NCBI GenBank assembly: GCA_029207755.1
Contig: JARCOQ010000001.1
Location: 93,111,637 to 93,175,636, forward strand
Direction: 5' to 3'
Length of the DNA stretch: 64,000 nucleotides
Origin: Chamaea fasciata
Taxonomy: Eukaryota > Chordata > Aves > Passeriformes > Sylviidae
Of the stretch, positions 24,091 to 35,508 are shown piece by piece. Position 1 is the stretch's first letter, and every line of letters begins with the position of its first letter. The translations under genes were made by a program, and so were the position numbers. The notes under the pieces were generated by a model. It saw only the letters and a list, made by a program, of their open reading frames with translations. It ran no database searches and was not told the DNA's origin.

Positions 24091-27000
24091 TATTTCAGGT
24101 CTTGAGGAAGATTTCAAGTAAAGTTATGAGCACAAGGCACATTTTTTTTTTCCCAGAAATGCCAAAGAAAATTTCTTAATAATGCACAGTTACAGAAGAA
24201 TCCTTTTGGTACCTAGAAACCAAGACAAATTTGGAGTCTTTTAGCAGCTGGGATGTTTTTCCCACCAACCTGCTAAAGTCTTTTGAAGCATAAAATCATG
24301 AAAGGCCAAGACATGGAAAGAGTCATTCCAGTGAGACACTAACCAGTGCCTTCTGTCAAAGGGCAAGTGACAGAGACACAGCCCAGGACTATAGGAATCC
24401 CCATGTTGTCATAATCTATAAACAAGAAGTTTTGGGAAAGTTTCCAGCCATTTTCATATCAGCAGCACAAGTTGCCAGGAGGGACTTCTCTGCTTTTTCC
24501 AGTGCATATCAACACACAACATGTGTAACAGCTTCTTCATTGGGAAATTGAAAGTGAAATTGTGAGAGAAACCACACAGTCTTATACACGATAGAGAGCT
24601 TTGTGTAAGCATGAGAAGTAACACTGTCTCAGCTAGTAAAATGCCATTTGGATTAATTAAGGGGCAGTAGAGAACCCTTAATGTTGTACAAACACTCAGG
24701 ACAATGCTGGATAACCAAGAGCTGATTCTAGGTAGGGAAGTTCATGGCCCCAAGATTAGGAGCGATCTGTACTTTTTCAGATTTATGGACATTTTAGCAA
24801 ATGTTTAACCATCCTCTATAAGCAGGATCTTTTGATAAATGCAAATATATTAATAGACTTTTTAGGCCCTGCTTCCTGTAAGAGAACAGAGGTCTTCATT
24901 TTTTGGTACAAGTGCATCTGTTGGTAGCAACAGCTACTCTTCAGGTAGACTTTGAATCATGAAGTGATGTTAAAATGTGACATCATCATGAGCATAGTTC
25001 TTAAGCTAATTGCGGCCTTGCATAGGGACACTCTACCTTGCATCATGAATGGCAATCCCAACCTGGTGTTGGGACACTCTATGAGAAACAAGATGTTTTT
25101 TCCAGCCTAAAATTGGAAAGTATATTTAAGGTATGCTATATTTAATTAGCAAAACTAATGCTTGTATAATCAAAGAATCACACAAAATCAATCTGATTGT
25201 CAGAGAATCTGAAAACATCTCAGATATTATGGACATTTTAATCAAAGATAAATTTTAAGTCATAACCAATAGTACACTACTTTTAAACCATGTTAACATT
25301 TGATATTGAAAAAAAAACTTACAAAACATGCTAATTTGGAACTGATCTTAAAAATTATAATCAATGTTTCCAGCAACTTGGCCTTCTTCACCTCAGCTGG
25401 AATGTCATGCTATATAAATGCAAGGACAGTTTTAGCTATAGTGCCACTGCTCTTTCACTGCTGATTATGCTTTCAGAAGACATAGAGCCCATGGACAGTG
25501 TATGTAAAGTATATTTAATTTTGTAACACATGGTGAAGAAGTAAGAATGGAGTTCTTTAGTTCTGACCATTAAATAAGCCAGTTTAAACACCAGTGAATA
25601 TCATGCACCTTGTCTTCTGAGGACAGAAGTTATGTTCAGCTCAACAGTCTAACAGAGACCTTGGAGATGAGTGGTGTGTGCCAGACAATACCTTTACAAT
25701 ATGAAAATACAATATACAACACCTTTACATTATGAAAAAGGGCTTTATGCTTCTCTGTGCCTGTACCTGGCCAAATAAAAGTGCACTGTTACTACTGCAG
25801 CTACCAAATTAAATTATTTAGTCTCAGCCAAATATAAAACCACTGGATTTGAGCCCTGAGGAGCACTGGGGAAACAATTCCCTGATGCAGCTGCTGGGTA
25901 CTGCTGCCAAGCAGCAGGTCAGTATGGGCAGTGGCACTGAAGACGGTGAGGGAACCTGGCTCCTCAGCACAGCACCCTCAGCTTCACCCAGACTATGGGT
26001 CCCTCTGACCCTATGTGTTCCAATGGATCTTTATTCTAAAAGAGGCCAGCTGGGCTACAAACCGGCACAATTTCTTTTTTTGTGTGGTGTCACTCTCCAG
26101 ACTATTGCCCTTTTCTTGTTTCTTTCAGGCTTCACACAAGCAGGATTGGCAGATCTTGGATGGCTTAGTGCTAGGTTAAACAACCCTATTCACTGGCCCA
26201 GCACTACACCTCCTAAGCTTCAAATAGCCTTTGCAACACATAGGTAACTACTGTGGTCGCCAAAAGTCTCTGTTTCCTGATTTCAAGTGTAGCTGTTTCC
26301 AGAACATGGTAGTTCTCACTCAAACTTATTAGACTTACAGGCATACATGAGTAGAGGGCTACGTGCAACCTTGAGATATGGAGCTGTCCAAAGTTACAGT
26401 TTTTATCTATACTGAACTAAAGAGGCCAATAAACTTGTTTAGAGGAATTATTTTGCTGTCTTTCCTTCCTACCAAGCTCAACCTCCAGCCCCTGCACTAC
26501 CCCTGTCAAGCACACCCAAGAACATTTTTCTTTCAAGCCTCTGTGTTTGCCCTGACACTTCCACTCCTGTGCTCGTGTGCTGCAGAAGGTTCAGGGCATC
26601 ACACTCACCATATGCTACTGCCCACAGAGATGATGAGGACACGGCCAGCAGCTGGCAGGAAAAGTGACATTCTCTTACACTGATGTGGTGTTTAATCCTG
26701 GGCTCAATGAAATGTATGGCACGATATTTATTAACTAGCTGAGCCATCCTACCACAGCAGAAGTTGGCTGCAGCTGTGACAGCCTGTGAACCAGTCCAGG
26801 AAACTGTCTGGGGGCTTCTGAGGAAGAAAATCACCACCGAATTTTAGCATCTTCCAAGTAAGTTGTTTTCCTTTACCAGGTGTTGTTACTGCATGGTGTC
26901 ATCAGCAGAGCAGGCAGTGAGCCCCATTCCTGCTGACTGGTTCCTTCAGATCTATGGGAGAGGAGAGAGTCAGCACTACCTGCCTGCTCTGCAGTGCAGC

Positions 27001-27150
27001 AGTGTGTGTGACAAAGGACACTCGGGGAAATCACTGGGGAGACAGCCCCCACAGGGTGACCCATCCCAGCTCTGACTCCCCTTTCCTGTGACACTAGGGA
27101 AGTCAGTCCTGATATAAACTTTCTTATTATAAGAAAAGCCTAACTATAAA
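24091..27150. other. unique non-coding stretch with one exon-like interval
   Basis: No gene can be confirmed. A 31-bp-period partial direct repeat starts at 25690 and 25721. A 132-codon plus-strand ORF at 25849-26247 contains a splice-site-bounded interval described separately. GC-richer patches lie at 25850-26000, 26460-26680 and 26880-27090. Confidence 0.6.
26130..26243 (+). other. exon-like interval of uncertain status
   Basis: A strong acceptor-like pyrimidine tract (CTTTTCTTGTTTCTTTCAG) is followed by 114 bases that stay open in the frame of a longer ORF. They end at a donor-like ATAG followed by GTAACT. The predicted residues (GFTQAGLADLGW onward) match no family I know. It may be a lineage-specific non-coding exon, or a chance pairing of splice signals in AT-rich DNA, which is common. 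No companion exon was recognised. Confidence 0.12.
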
Positions 27151-27228
27151 CATACACACATGCACACACACACACACATATATATTTACATCCACACATG
27201 GATACCTGTATATGTGTATGTGTATATA
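27151..27228. repeat. compound CA / TA / TG microsatellite
   Basis: ACATACAC-type units pass through an uninterrupted CA run into TATATA, then after a short non-repetitive gap into GTATATGTGTATG units. It is a decayed dinucleotide microsatellite and is likely to be length-polymorphic. Confidence 0.9.
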
Positions 27229-27310
27229 ACTAGGCACGACAGAGAGATGTGATGAAGCTGCACAGAATTCAGCATATCACAGCTTTTCATTTGAGCCGTG
27301 TACAACAGAA

Positions 27311-27464
27311 GGGTTTTTTTGTTGTTGTGGTGGGGGTTTTTTGGGGTTTTTTTTTGGTGGTTTTTTTTTGTTTTGTTTGGGGGTTTTTTTTGGTGGTTTT
27401 GTTTTGTTTTGTTTTTTGTTTGTTTTTTTTTGTTTTGTTTTTTTTTGTTTTTTTTTTTTTTTTT
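27311..27464 (+). repeat. 154-bp run containing only G and T
   Basis: No A or C occurs on the plus strand for 154 bases. The 5' half has G-runs of 3-5 separated by T-runs (TGGGGG, TTGGGG, TGGTGG). The 3' half grades through GTTTT units into nearly pure T. ORFs across it give Phe/Trp/Gly/Val strings and are not genes. Canonical four-run G-quadruplex spacing is not met because loops between the long G-runs reach about 30 nt; weaker two-layer structures are possible. Confidence 0.95.
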
Positions 27465-27542
27465 AATCTTGCCGCTCTAGACAGGAGTGGTTTGGGGGAA
27501 GGGAAGGATGCCCAGAGGCTACTTCATAAAGCTGGGGTGCTG

Positions 27543-27558
27543 CTGCCATCTAGTGAGG
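27543..27558 (-). promoter_or_regulatory. CTCF-like binding site
   Basis: CTGCCATCTAGTGAGG is, on the minus strand, CCTCACTAGATGGCAG. This differs by one base from the well-known strong CTCF core form CCACTAGATGGCAG. Motif match is direct observation; occupancy is inference. Confidence 0.45.
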
Positions 27559-27577
27559 TGTCTCTGCCCAGAGACAC
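27558..27577. repeat. 8-bp-arm perfect hairpin next to the CTCF-like site
   Basis: GTGTCTCT and AGAGACAC are exact reverse complements around a GCCC loop. The left arm shares its first base with the end of the CTCF-like motif. Confidence 0.9.
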
Positions 27578-28732
27578 ACACATGCACACACAGCAAGGTG
27601 TGGGGACGCCTTTTTGTTGGCATTTTCCAGGTAACGATGCCGGGAGCATCGTGCCACTCTGGAATTAAAGGGGCAGTCTGGAAGTTGAGCCATAGGACAA
27701 CATGGCATACAGCATAAGTGCTTGTTTCCCATAGGGAGGCCTGCACTACAGCCAGGTTACAGCCTGTGTGGGAGCAGTTTATTAGGATGGCACAGTGAGG
27801 CTGTATCAGATTCTGCTAATGCCTGAACATTATCACTTCAGAGAAAATATATGGAGCCATCAGTCCAGATTTCACTAGGGATCAAATTATGAATGTGACA
27901 GTGATCATAGCCTTGTGTATGAATTGTCACAGGAGAACCCCAACCCTTGTGAACACAGTCTACTGTCTGACAAAGGTAGCACTGAAATGCATCTTCCCTT
28001 AACAGACCACTTCCACGGGGAGAAAAAGGAACCTTTCCACACACAAAACAGCTCTTTTCTGACCTGTAGCTGGTTCCTACGGTTTTAAATCACTCCGCAA
28101 CAGTCAGGAATAAAAAGCAGACCAAGAGACAACAACATGCAAAGTGCACTAGCTACCAGCTTCACTTGCAAAAAGCTTTGTGATTCATATGTCTTCTGCC
28201 AGCACTGGAGGAGCAGAATATCCCAGGAGAGAGGCGCCAGTCTTGGTGGGCTCCATGTCATATCACTCAAGGACATTGTAACTTGTAATCTTGCAAAGCC
28301 ATGCCATCCACAAGACCTCCTTGTGGCCTGACTCAATGGCTCACTGCAGAGTTAGATGGGAGAGTCCAGAACGAAGTCCAAATATACCCGTGTGGGAAAG
28401 AGAACAAATGGATGGCATCACAATGTGTGAAGTCAAGAAGGGTGTTAGTTTTGAAGTTGTTGAATTCAAGCTACAGGGGAAAGTAAAAGGTCTGGGCATT
28501 TGAAGTGCTTGTTTGAGAGCTCTGGTTCAACCCATGGCACCTCAAATCTGTTCCTCCATAGGGAAGCCTAGACACATGGTTATCTTATGATGCAGACATT
28601 TGGCATATTTTCCTAAATATGCTGAAAGACCTAAAGATAATACTGTAAAATGTAGTTTGCTAAATTATCTGATAACTGATGGAAAAAGAAAAGCCTTAAA
28701 GTGGTTTCTTAATTACTATTCATGGCTTGTTT
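27578..28732. other. non-coding stretch upstream of the solo LTR
   Basis: About 1.15 kb of moderate-GC sequence. I looked for retroviral internal sequence, because the LTR that follows could in principle be a 3' LTR. I found no polypurine tract abutting it (the nearest purine run is about 40 bp away at 28681-28693) and no recognisable gag, pol or env motif. No other gene seen. Confidence 0.55.
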
Positions 28733-29304
28733 TGTTGGTTTTGACTGTGAGAATGTTATTTATCTCCATAGCAGGGGCTGGGTTTTGGATCTGCACTGGA
28801 AACACTGTTGATAACACAGGGAAGCTTTTGTTATTGCTGAACAGCACTTACACAGCATCAACACCTTTCCTGCTCCTCCAGCGAGGAGGCTGGGGGTGTG
28901 TAAGGAGCTGGGAAGGGACAGAGGCAGAACAGCTGACCCCAACTGACCAAATGAATATCCCATACCATATGGCATCATTCCAGTACAAAAAGCTGAGAGT
29001 AGAAGGAAGTGAGGATGTTCAGAGGGATGGTGTTTGTCTTCCCAAGTCACAGTTCCACGTGATGGAGCCCTGCTTCCCTGACGTTGACTGAACCTTTGTC
29101 CGTCCATGGGAAGCAATGAATTATATCATGTTTAGCTTGCTTGTGGTCATGGCTTTTGCTTAACCTATTAAAGTGTCTCTTTATTTCAACCCAGGAGTTT
29201 CCTCACTTTTACTCTTCCAATTCTCTCCTCCTTCCCACCATGTGGTGAGTGAGTGAGTGAGCAGCTGTGTGACTCTAGTTGCTGACTGGGGTTAAACCAC
29301 AGCA
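28733..29304 (+). mobile_element. solo LTR of an avian endogenous retrovirus (probably ERVL-type)
   Basis: Plus-oriented LTR of about 572 bp, starting TGTTGGTTTTGACTG and ending GTTAAACCACAGCA, so it keeps the TG...CA termini. Recognisable landmarks in order are a CAGCACTTACACAGCATCA block (about 28840), CCCCAACTGACCAAA (about 28937), CCATACCATATGGC (about 28960), a decayed TATA region at about 28983-28991, TTGTCTTCCCAAGT (about 29036), a TATTAAA polyadenylation-like signal at 29166-29172, and four GTGA units at 29245-29260. The match is to an LTR I recall as widespread in birds; the exact family name is not certain. No adjoining primer-binding site or polypurine tract and no clear target duplication is visible, so it is an old solo LTR. 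A 163-codon ORF that enters it (28600-29091) is incidental. Confidence 0.82.
29166..29172 (+). promoter_or_regulatory. LTR polyadenylation-signal-like motif
   Basis: TATTAAA at the position where this LTR type carries its polyadenylation signal, followed by a T-rich stretch. It is not known to be functional here. Confidence 0.4.
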
Positions 29305-30821
29305 CCCCCAACTTTGAGACTTAAAGTCTTCCAGGACTTCTTCCAGTCTTCCAGACCTTTCTATAACCTGGATCAAAGTGAAGCCATTCAGCAGCATTCT
29401 GTTCTTGCATTATGGACTCCCTGCTGACTGACTCGACTGCTCACAGGTCTGAACCATGCAGAGACTGATTTTTTAGAGAGGTGTATCTTTTGCTTTGCTC
29501 TTGGATAACAGTCTTCTAAGAAAATATTCTTTTTTTTGTTTCATTCCTCTTTTCTCAAGCTCATCTAGATAATGGGGGTAAGAGTGCTCTTTTACTGCTC
29601 AAGAATTTACTTTTTTGTTTTTGTCTTGTACTCTGATCCTGGAAGAGCTCATGATGATTTAATCTCGTGCCTTTAGCCTAGTACCTATTAACTCTGCGAC
29701 AAGATTTTGCGGTTATGTAGATCTTTGCAGAACTTGCCACTGCATTTTGTTAAGCTGAGAATCTAAGGCAGTGTTGCTATGGTATTTTAGAAAAATATCT
29801 TGAGTACCAACTACCTTCTGGCCAAAAAAAATGTCTGAAAATAATGACATTTTCACTGACAGCTATCAGATTTTTTCCCCTGGAAAGATATAATAAAAAT
29901 CCATAGTCTAATATTCAAGATTCCCCTAAATCAACCAGTCAAGCAACATTTTCTATTCTACCCAACATGAGTGAGAAATCACATTGCTATCTGAATAAGA
30001 CACTCTAGATGATAACACTTGAAGCAAACTCTTTCCAAACCTTTATCAGACTAAAACAATATGCTGAGAACAGATTGCACTCACCCATAATAAAACCTGA
30101 ACAGAGCTGTAATGTTTTCAAAAAATAAAAAATGAGGACTGCTTTCAGAACAAAAATTTTAAGGCAGGTCTTCTGCCAGACCCGTGGAGTAGATTACTCC
30201 AAATTAGAGATTAAATATAAACAAGACTTTGCCCTCAGAACACGTATCATGGTTGCATCCCTTTCTACCATAACAGAAGTTTTACTAGGCAGAGGATGAA
30301 CTCATAGAGTGCTGGAGTGAGTGAAAGTGAGTGAAGAAGGAAAATTATTGGTAGAATCATCAGACTGTAAGACAGAAATGGCCATTTTCCATCTGAGCTG
30401 TGAGGAATCCTGTCCAGAAAAACAAAGAATCTGGTTTAGCCTCAGTGCGAAACCTAGATTTCCCGTTGACTTTCTAGAGACCTTCACAGCTCCTTCACTG
30501 GTTTTCCTCCCTTCTCCCTCTTTCCTGCCAAGCCACACTCATGCTGAAGCGTGAGTGCACAGTTTAGCACCTACAAAAGAGCCACAACCAGCACACACAT
30601 TGCACAGGAGAGCCAGGGGATGTACTTCACCACTACAAATAATTTATACTTGAAGCCTAAGTGCAAAGAGATTAACTCTGAGGCCTGTCAAGATACTGCT
30701 GCTGTTTGTTGCACCACAGCAAGCAGCAGCACTGTTGTTAATCTTTGCCACAGGAGGCATGTATTATATTTTATAACATTATGAGCAATCCTCACATACT
30801 TCCTAAAAGGAGGAGAGAAGG

Positions 30822-30843
30822 AAAAAAAAAAAAAAAAAAAAAA
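30822..30843. repeat. A22 homopolymer
   Basis: Uninterrupted A run preceded by GGAGAGAAGG. There is no retrocopy signature beside it. Confidence 0.9.
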
Positions 30844-31620
30844 GCAGAGGAAAATAGAAAGGCAGGACAGTGTAAAGAAATGCAATGAAACAAACATGCA
30901 GCTAAGAACCATCTTGTCCTGCTATATCTGTCCTCCCCTCTAGACACCCCTATGGAGCTATTTTAGTAAGTTTGGCTATTTATTATATTGTAAGCCCTGC
31001 TGCTTGATTTATTGGGCCTTGGTTGCCTCAAGGAGTGAGAAAATATCTCTCCCTTCTCAGCTTAGAACAGAAGAAAGTTTTATTACCGTCTCTGTAATAC
31101 ACCCTGGTCCTTTCTTAGTGATGCTATTTCTGGCACAGACTGATTGAAAAGTGCTTCTGTCCCCCACATGGCTGCAAGTTTGACACTTTTTGACATTTCT
31201 AAAAACTCATGCCTTTCCTGCCAACTCCCTGTTGCTTTCTAAACCTTTTTAATCCTGAAGAATGCAAACTAATCTACTGAGAGAAAGAAGCTGGTCCTGG
31301 GAAGCAGAGCTGGAAATGTCAGAGTGGTAGAAATGATAAATTTACCTGCTCGGGAATGAGAGCCAACACAGGAGAGGGACTGTCAAGAAACGTCGCTGAC
31401 ACTCTGGCCAGTTAATATTACCTACTGTAAAGACATATGCAGTATATTGTTAAGCAGAACTGTGTAATATCTTCTTTAAAAAAAAAGAATGGTTTGGAGG
31501 CAAGCACAAAGCATGTTTAATCAAGTGGAATAAAGCAGGGGTCCCTGAGGGAGACTTAAACTACTTAGATTTAAGTATAGCTAATAAAAATTAGCAATTC
31601 AAGAGAGTTTCCAAAAGGCT

Positions 31621-31643
31621 TTATTATTATTGTTGTTGTTGTG
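31621..31643. repeat. (TTA)n(TTG)n trinucleotide run
   Basis: Three TTA units followed by four TTG/TGT units, a short imperfect microsatellite. Confidence 0.85.
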
Positions 31644-34269
31644 TCATGCCTGATCTTTTGAATGAAAAGGCCAAAGGAAAGGCCTATCATGTGCTAACCT
31701 GATAGATTTATTTTCCACAGAGCACTCTATACACATAGAAAACATCAGTGCCCTGAAAGACCCCCTCTTCCCTTTTCTCACTTTCCACCCTGTACAATTA
31801 CTTTTCAGAAGACCTCCTCATTCCAGAAAGAAAGCTATAAAGTTTCTATTTTAATTATAACATTATAAGACAATAGACTCCAGGTTTTAGCAGAGTCTTT
31901 TTTCACATTTCTTTACCTTGTTACATTCACAATGATGCATTTAAAACAAATGTCCTCTGTCATTTCTTTGTAGTCATAGCCCTTTATAGACACAAGGCTA
32001 CCTTCAACCAGGTAACTAGGCATCTAAAGACATGGATTTACATTTAGGCTGCAGGCCGCAAAATGCAACCATGCAGCATGCCCTCAAGCATGCAGCACTA
32101 CTAACAGGAAGCCCAGTTTAAAGAAAAATGATTTGTAGTACACATTGGTGATAAGGGTTCTGAGCACTTCTAAGCCATACTTCCCGAGTGCCTGTTTTTC
32201 TTAATTCATTACTTACTGAAAGCAGACACATTCTCTTCAAACTCAAATATCTCCCATTGACTGTGCCTGGCTGGAGCTGGCTGCTCAGCACCCTTCCAGC
32301 CCAAGCATGCCGATCCCCACCCCAGCATGGTTCCTCCCTGGCAGGTTTTCAGAAAACCTTATATTCATTGGAATGTAACTGAGGTCATGGTAAGATTCCC
32401 TAAATACCAGCTGGGGTTATTGTTGTTTCAAGGTGCTAGAGGCACTTGACTGGTAAAAGCCCAGAAGTGCTAGGATTCAGAAAAAATTGGGCTGTTCAAT
32501 TCTGACTACAAGCAGAATATTTGGAGAACAGACAATCTGACACTATTTTTTTTTTATTCTGCCTGCATAGTAGAAGAATGGATTAGACATTGACAATTCA
32601 ACATAACAATTGTCAACAATAGCTTAGAAGATGCATCACCAAGAAAATAAAAGTTTCTTTTTAGTGAAAGATTCACCACTTCTCTAGCTTTATGAACAAT
32701 ACACCAGCAAAGAGCAGAACTCAGCCTTTGACTAGATTTTTTGTTCCTACCAAAGGCCAAGACTGAAAAAAAATACAAAGACACCAACAATGACAATCCA
32801 TACAGTGAATACTTTAGATGACATCCTGGGCTAGCTTTAAAATGGGATTTATGTGTATTTTCTTTGACATTTGACAGCATATAGTCCAGTAAAACACAGA
32901 GGTTCCCTTCTATGAAGTATTGGCTTATGAAAAAAACTTCTAGAAGAAAGTGAAGAAAAGAAAACTTTAAAGAATGGGAAACTAATTATTGGCTTGGCTC
33001 CATCTGTGTCCATCAAAATCTTGACAGGTTACTTCTGATGCAAAACCTAGAGCACTGCCATTGAAAACTCCTGTACAAATTGAAATAAAGTCCGAAGACC
33101 TAATTTCAGTAACCTTCCAATTTTTCATACCCCAAAAAGAGCTATCTATCTGACTGCTTTGTATGATGCAGAACTATATGCATCGTTGCCTTCTGGCCTG
33201 GAAGGGAATTTGACACTGAAGCAGAAGTAGCAATGAAAGGTGCTAGCAGTGCTGCTTACTGTTGCTAATATTAGTAATACTGCTCCATTAAGCTGAAATG
33301 TACTGGATTCATTAGAAACATGAAATGTATAGTAAAAACCGGAACTCTACATTCCTTGACTGTCAGACTGTAAATTCCATGAAGTTGCATTCGACATCTC
33401 AGGTTAACTAAGGAAAAGCAGCACATAAAGGGAAGCAACTTGGGAGAAAATTCAAGAAGAAGAATGCGTCCAAAGCACATAGCATTACCCACACAATTTG
33501 CAAAACTCCCCCTTTTGCAAAGCATCCAAGATACATTTGGATACTTATACATTCAAACACTGGGATTTTGGTGGTCTCTGTCTCAACACACTTTTCAGCA
33601 CTGCTGGAGATTTTACCCATGTACCAAATAACGCAGGACCTGCTGAAAACTTGCTTAATCCTGCAAGGCCTGAATGTGGCATGGACAGTTCCACTGTAGG
33701 CACAGCATTGACCTCAGGAACTAAACCTGCAAGTTTACAGCACAAGGTTCAGTTGTCAGCTCCATCATTGGCATGTAATGCCACCCCAGGGATATTCTTC
33801 CTCCTTGTCCATCCTTCCTGAGTTAGGAGTTTCAGAGGAAGAGGGTCTCCTCCCATGTCTAGCAAGTTCAGCTCTGATATCAAGGGATTGGTGTGATACT
33901 AATAAAAATGGAGATATGTACAATCACTATTTAAGGCCATCTCCAAATCTCGTGAGATTAGGATAGCTTCTCCTCCCTCAGACTGGCAGGAATTTTTAAT
34001 CTGTATCCTATGGCAGTGAAGCACACATTTCCTTCAGGAAATAGAAAATACACCTTCAGCAAATCTAGAAATATCAGGCTGTCATTGGGAGGAAGCAGGT
34101 GTGTTACAGAATGTCGTGAGACAGCTTTCTCCAGCAGAGCTGACCAGAGGTGTCCCTAAGTGAGGGACAGGGGGAAGAAAGCTCTCACACAGGTAACCTT
34201 TTAAAACGGCATCCTGGGAGTCAGCAGGCATCTGACTTTTGGAGGTCCCTGGGTCCCACAGCCAAAATT

Positions 34270-34285
34270 ATTCTTATATAAGAAT
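34270..34285. repeat. 16-bp perfect palindrome
   Basis: ATTCTTAT and ATAAGAAT adjoin with no spacer. The next flanking bases do not pair. Confidence 0.95.
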
Positions 34286-35473
34286 CTACTTATTCTTCCC
34301 AGACAGAGAGCTCAGAAATGTGAAAGAGTGGTCTAATTATAAACAGTAAGGGTAAAAGCCTGGTTTTAATAAGTCAGTGGTGAAACTCTCCTCAAGTTCT
34401 CAAAGGCATTTCTAAGTTGCAGTGTTGGTTTTTGGTTTTAAGTTTATGAATTTTTTTTATCTTTTCTTTCTGAAATGTAGGTTTGAAAGTATCTGTGAAG
34501 CTGGCTACAATTACTTGTGACCTATGTAACACATAGAGTAGCCTGTTATCATGTACTAGTGTGTTATTCTCACTATTTTCCCCTCTCCTAAAGGGTACAG
34601 GGGTTGCAGTTTGGAGACAAAACTTCCATTTCAATTTCATGTTATTGCCGTGCTGGTCTCCTGAGCTCGTTTTGCCTTTGAATTTAGAAAATTGAAATTC
34701 TTATCTCTCTGGCCATACATCCAGTATGATTTGAGTCAGATTCCAGACTCCCTGATACATTTTTATGCTGCACATGTAGCAGAACTGCAGAACTGAGTTT
34801 CTCAGCTCATATAACCTCTTTTGTCCAGACTAATACACTGAAGTCACAACTACCATAGCCCCTTTCCTGGCTTTACATAGTGGCAGATTAGGGGGCCTGG
34901 AAAATCCATTTCACGCCACACCACTGTGATATGAAAATTTTAGACTATAGAGATAGTCTGCTGCATCTTTGTGGTAAGATTTACACCTCACAATGGTGAG
35001 GGCATTGAATATTCTTTATTTGTGAATTCCTTTACTCACTGAGCTTTGTAAGTTCTTCCTTTCCTACTAGTTGTTATTAATTAGCCTTGAAGCAAATTTT
35101 CCTTAATTTAACCTTTATTTCCATTGTAATCACCCCTCATACAACAGCAGCCTCTTATTTTTTTCATGCCTGGTACACTTATATTGGAAAATGGGTTTAT
35201 CTACAGAGTTACACAGACTATCACAATTTATAACAGTGTGTTTAATTCTTTGGAACCAAGCTGAGCACTAACTGCCTTGAGCTGTTTGGTGGGAAATTAG
35301 ATTTATGCTAAACTGCTTAATGCTCTGGGGAATGCAGAATAAACTAGATGTGGCAATTTTATGAGTTTCAGAACTTCAAAATGACTATATTTTTATCACT
35401 ATCACTGAGCTTGGATGTCATTATCTAAGTTTTTTTTTCTATATATCATTGTCCCAAAATGGATTTAAATTAT

Positions 35474-35508
35474 AAAAAAAAAGGGAGGAAAGTGGGGGGA
35501 GGGGGTGG
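35474..35508 (+). repeat. purine-rich A to G tract
   Basis: An A9 run leads into GGGAGG and then GGGGGG/GGGGG runs, interrupted by only two pyrimidines. It is strongly strand-asymmetric. G-runs are dense but the first loop is 8 nt, just outside the usual quadruplex rule. Confidence 0.85.

Larger units (their letters stand above)
29305..35473. other. unique AT-rich non-coding stretch
   Basis: No supportable gene. It contains a 20-bp-period direct repeat of AGTCTTCCAG at 29325-29356, an A22 tract at 30822-30843, a (TTA)n(TTG)n run at 31621-31643, and a 16-bp perfect palindrome at 34270-34285. The interval at about 34960-35360 has a conserved-element look, treated as a finding. Confidence 0.65.

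Noticed and set aside
27249..27668. 139-codon ORF with a strongly hydrophobic, membrane-like middle
   Set aside because: The hydrophobic part is just the translation of the G/T-only tract.
27578..28732. Internal retroviral sequence belonging to the LTR
   Set aside because: No polypurine tract adjoins the LTR and no gag, pol or env motif can be read, so the LTR is treated as solo.
28600..29091. 163-codon plus-strand ORF, the longest in the window
   Set aside because: Its 3' two thirds lie inside the solo LTR, in a region that is promoter-like and non-coding in such LTRs; the peptide has no known motif.
35474..35508. G-quadruplex in the G-rich tract
   Set aside because: G-runs are present but spacing falls just outside the four-run, loop-of-seven rule. 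Kept only as a purine tract.
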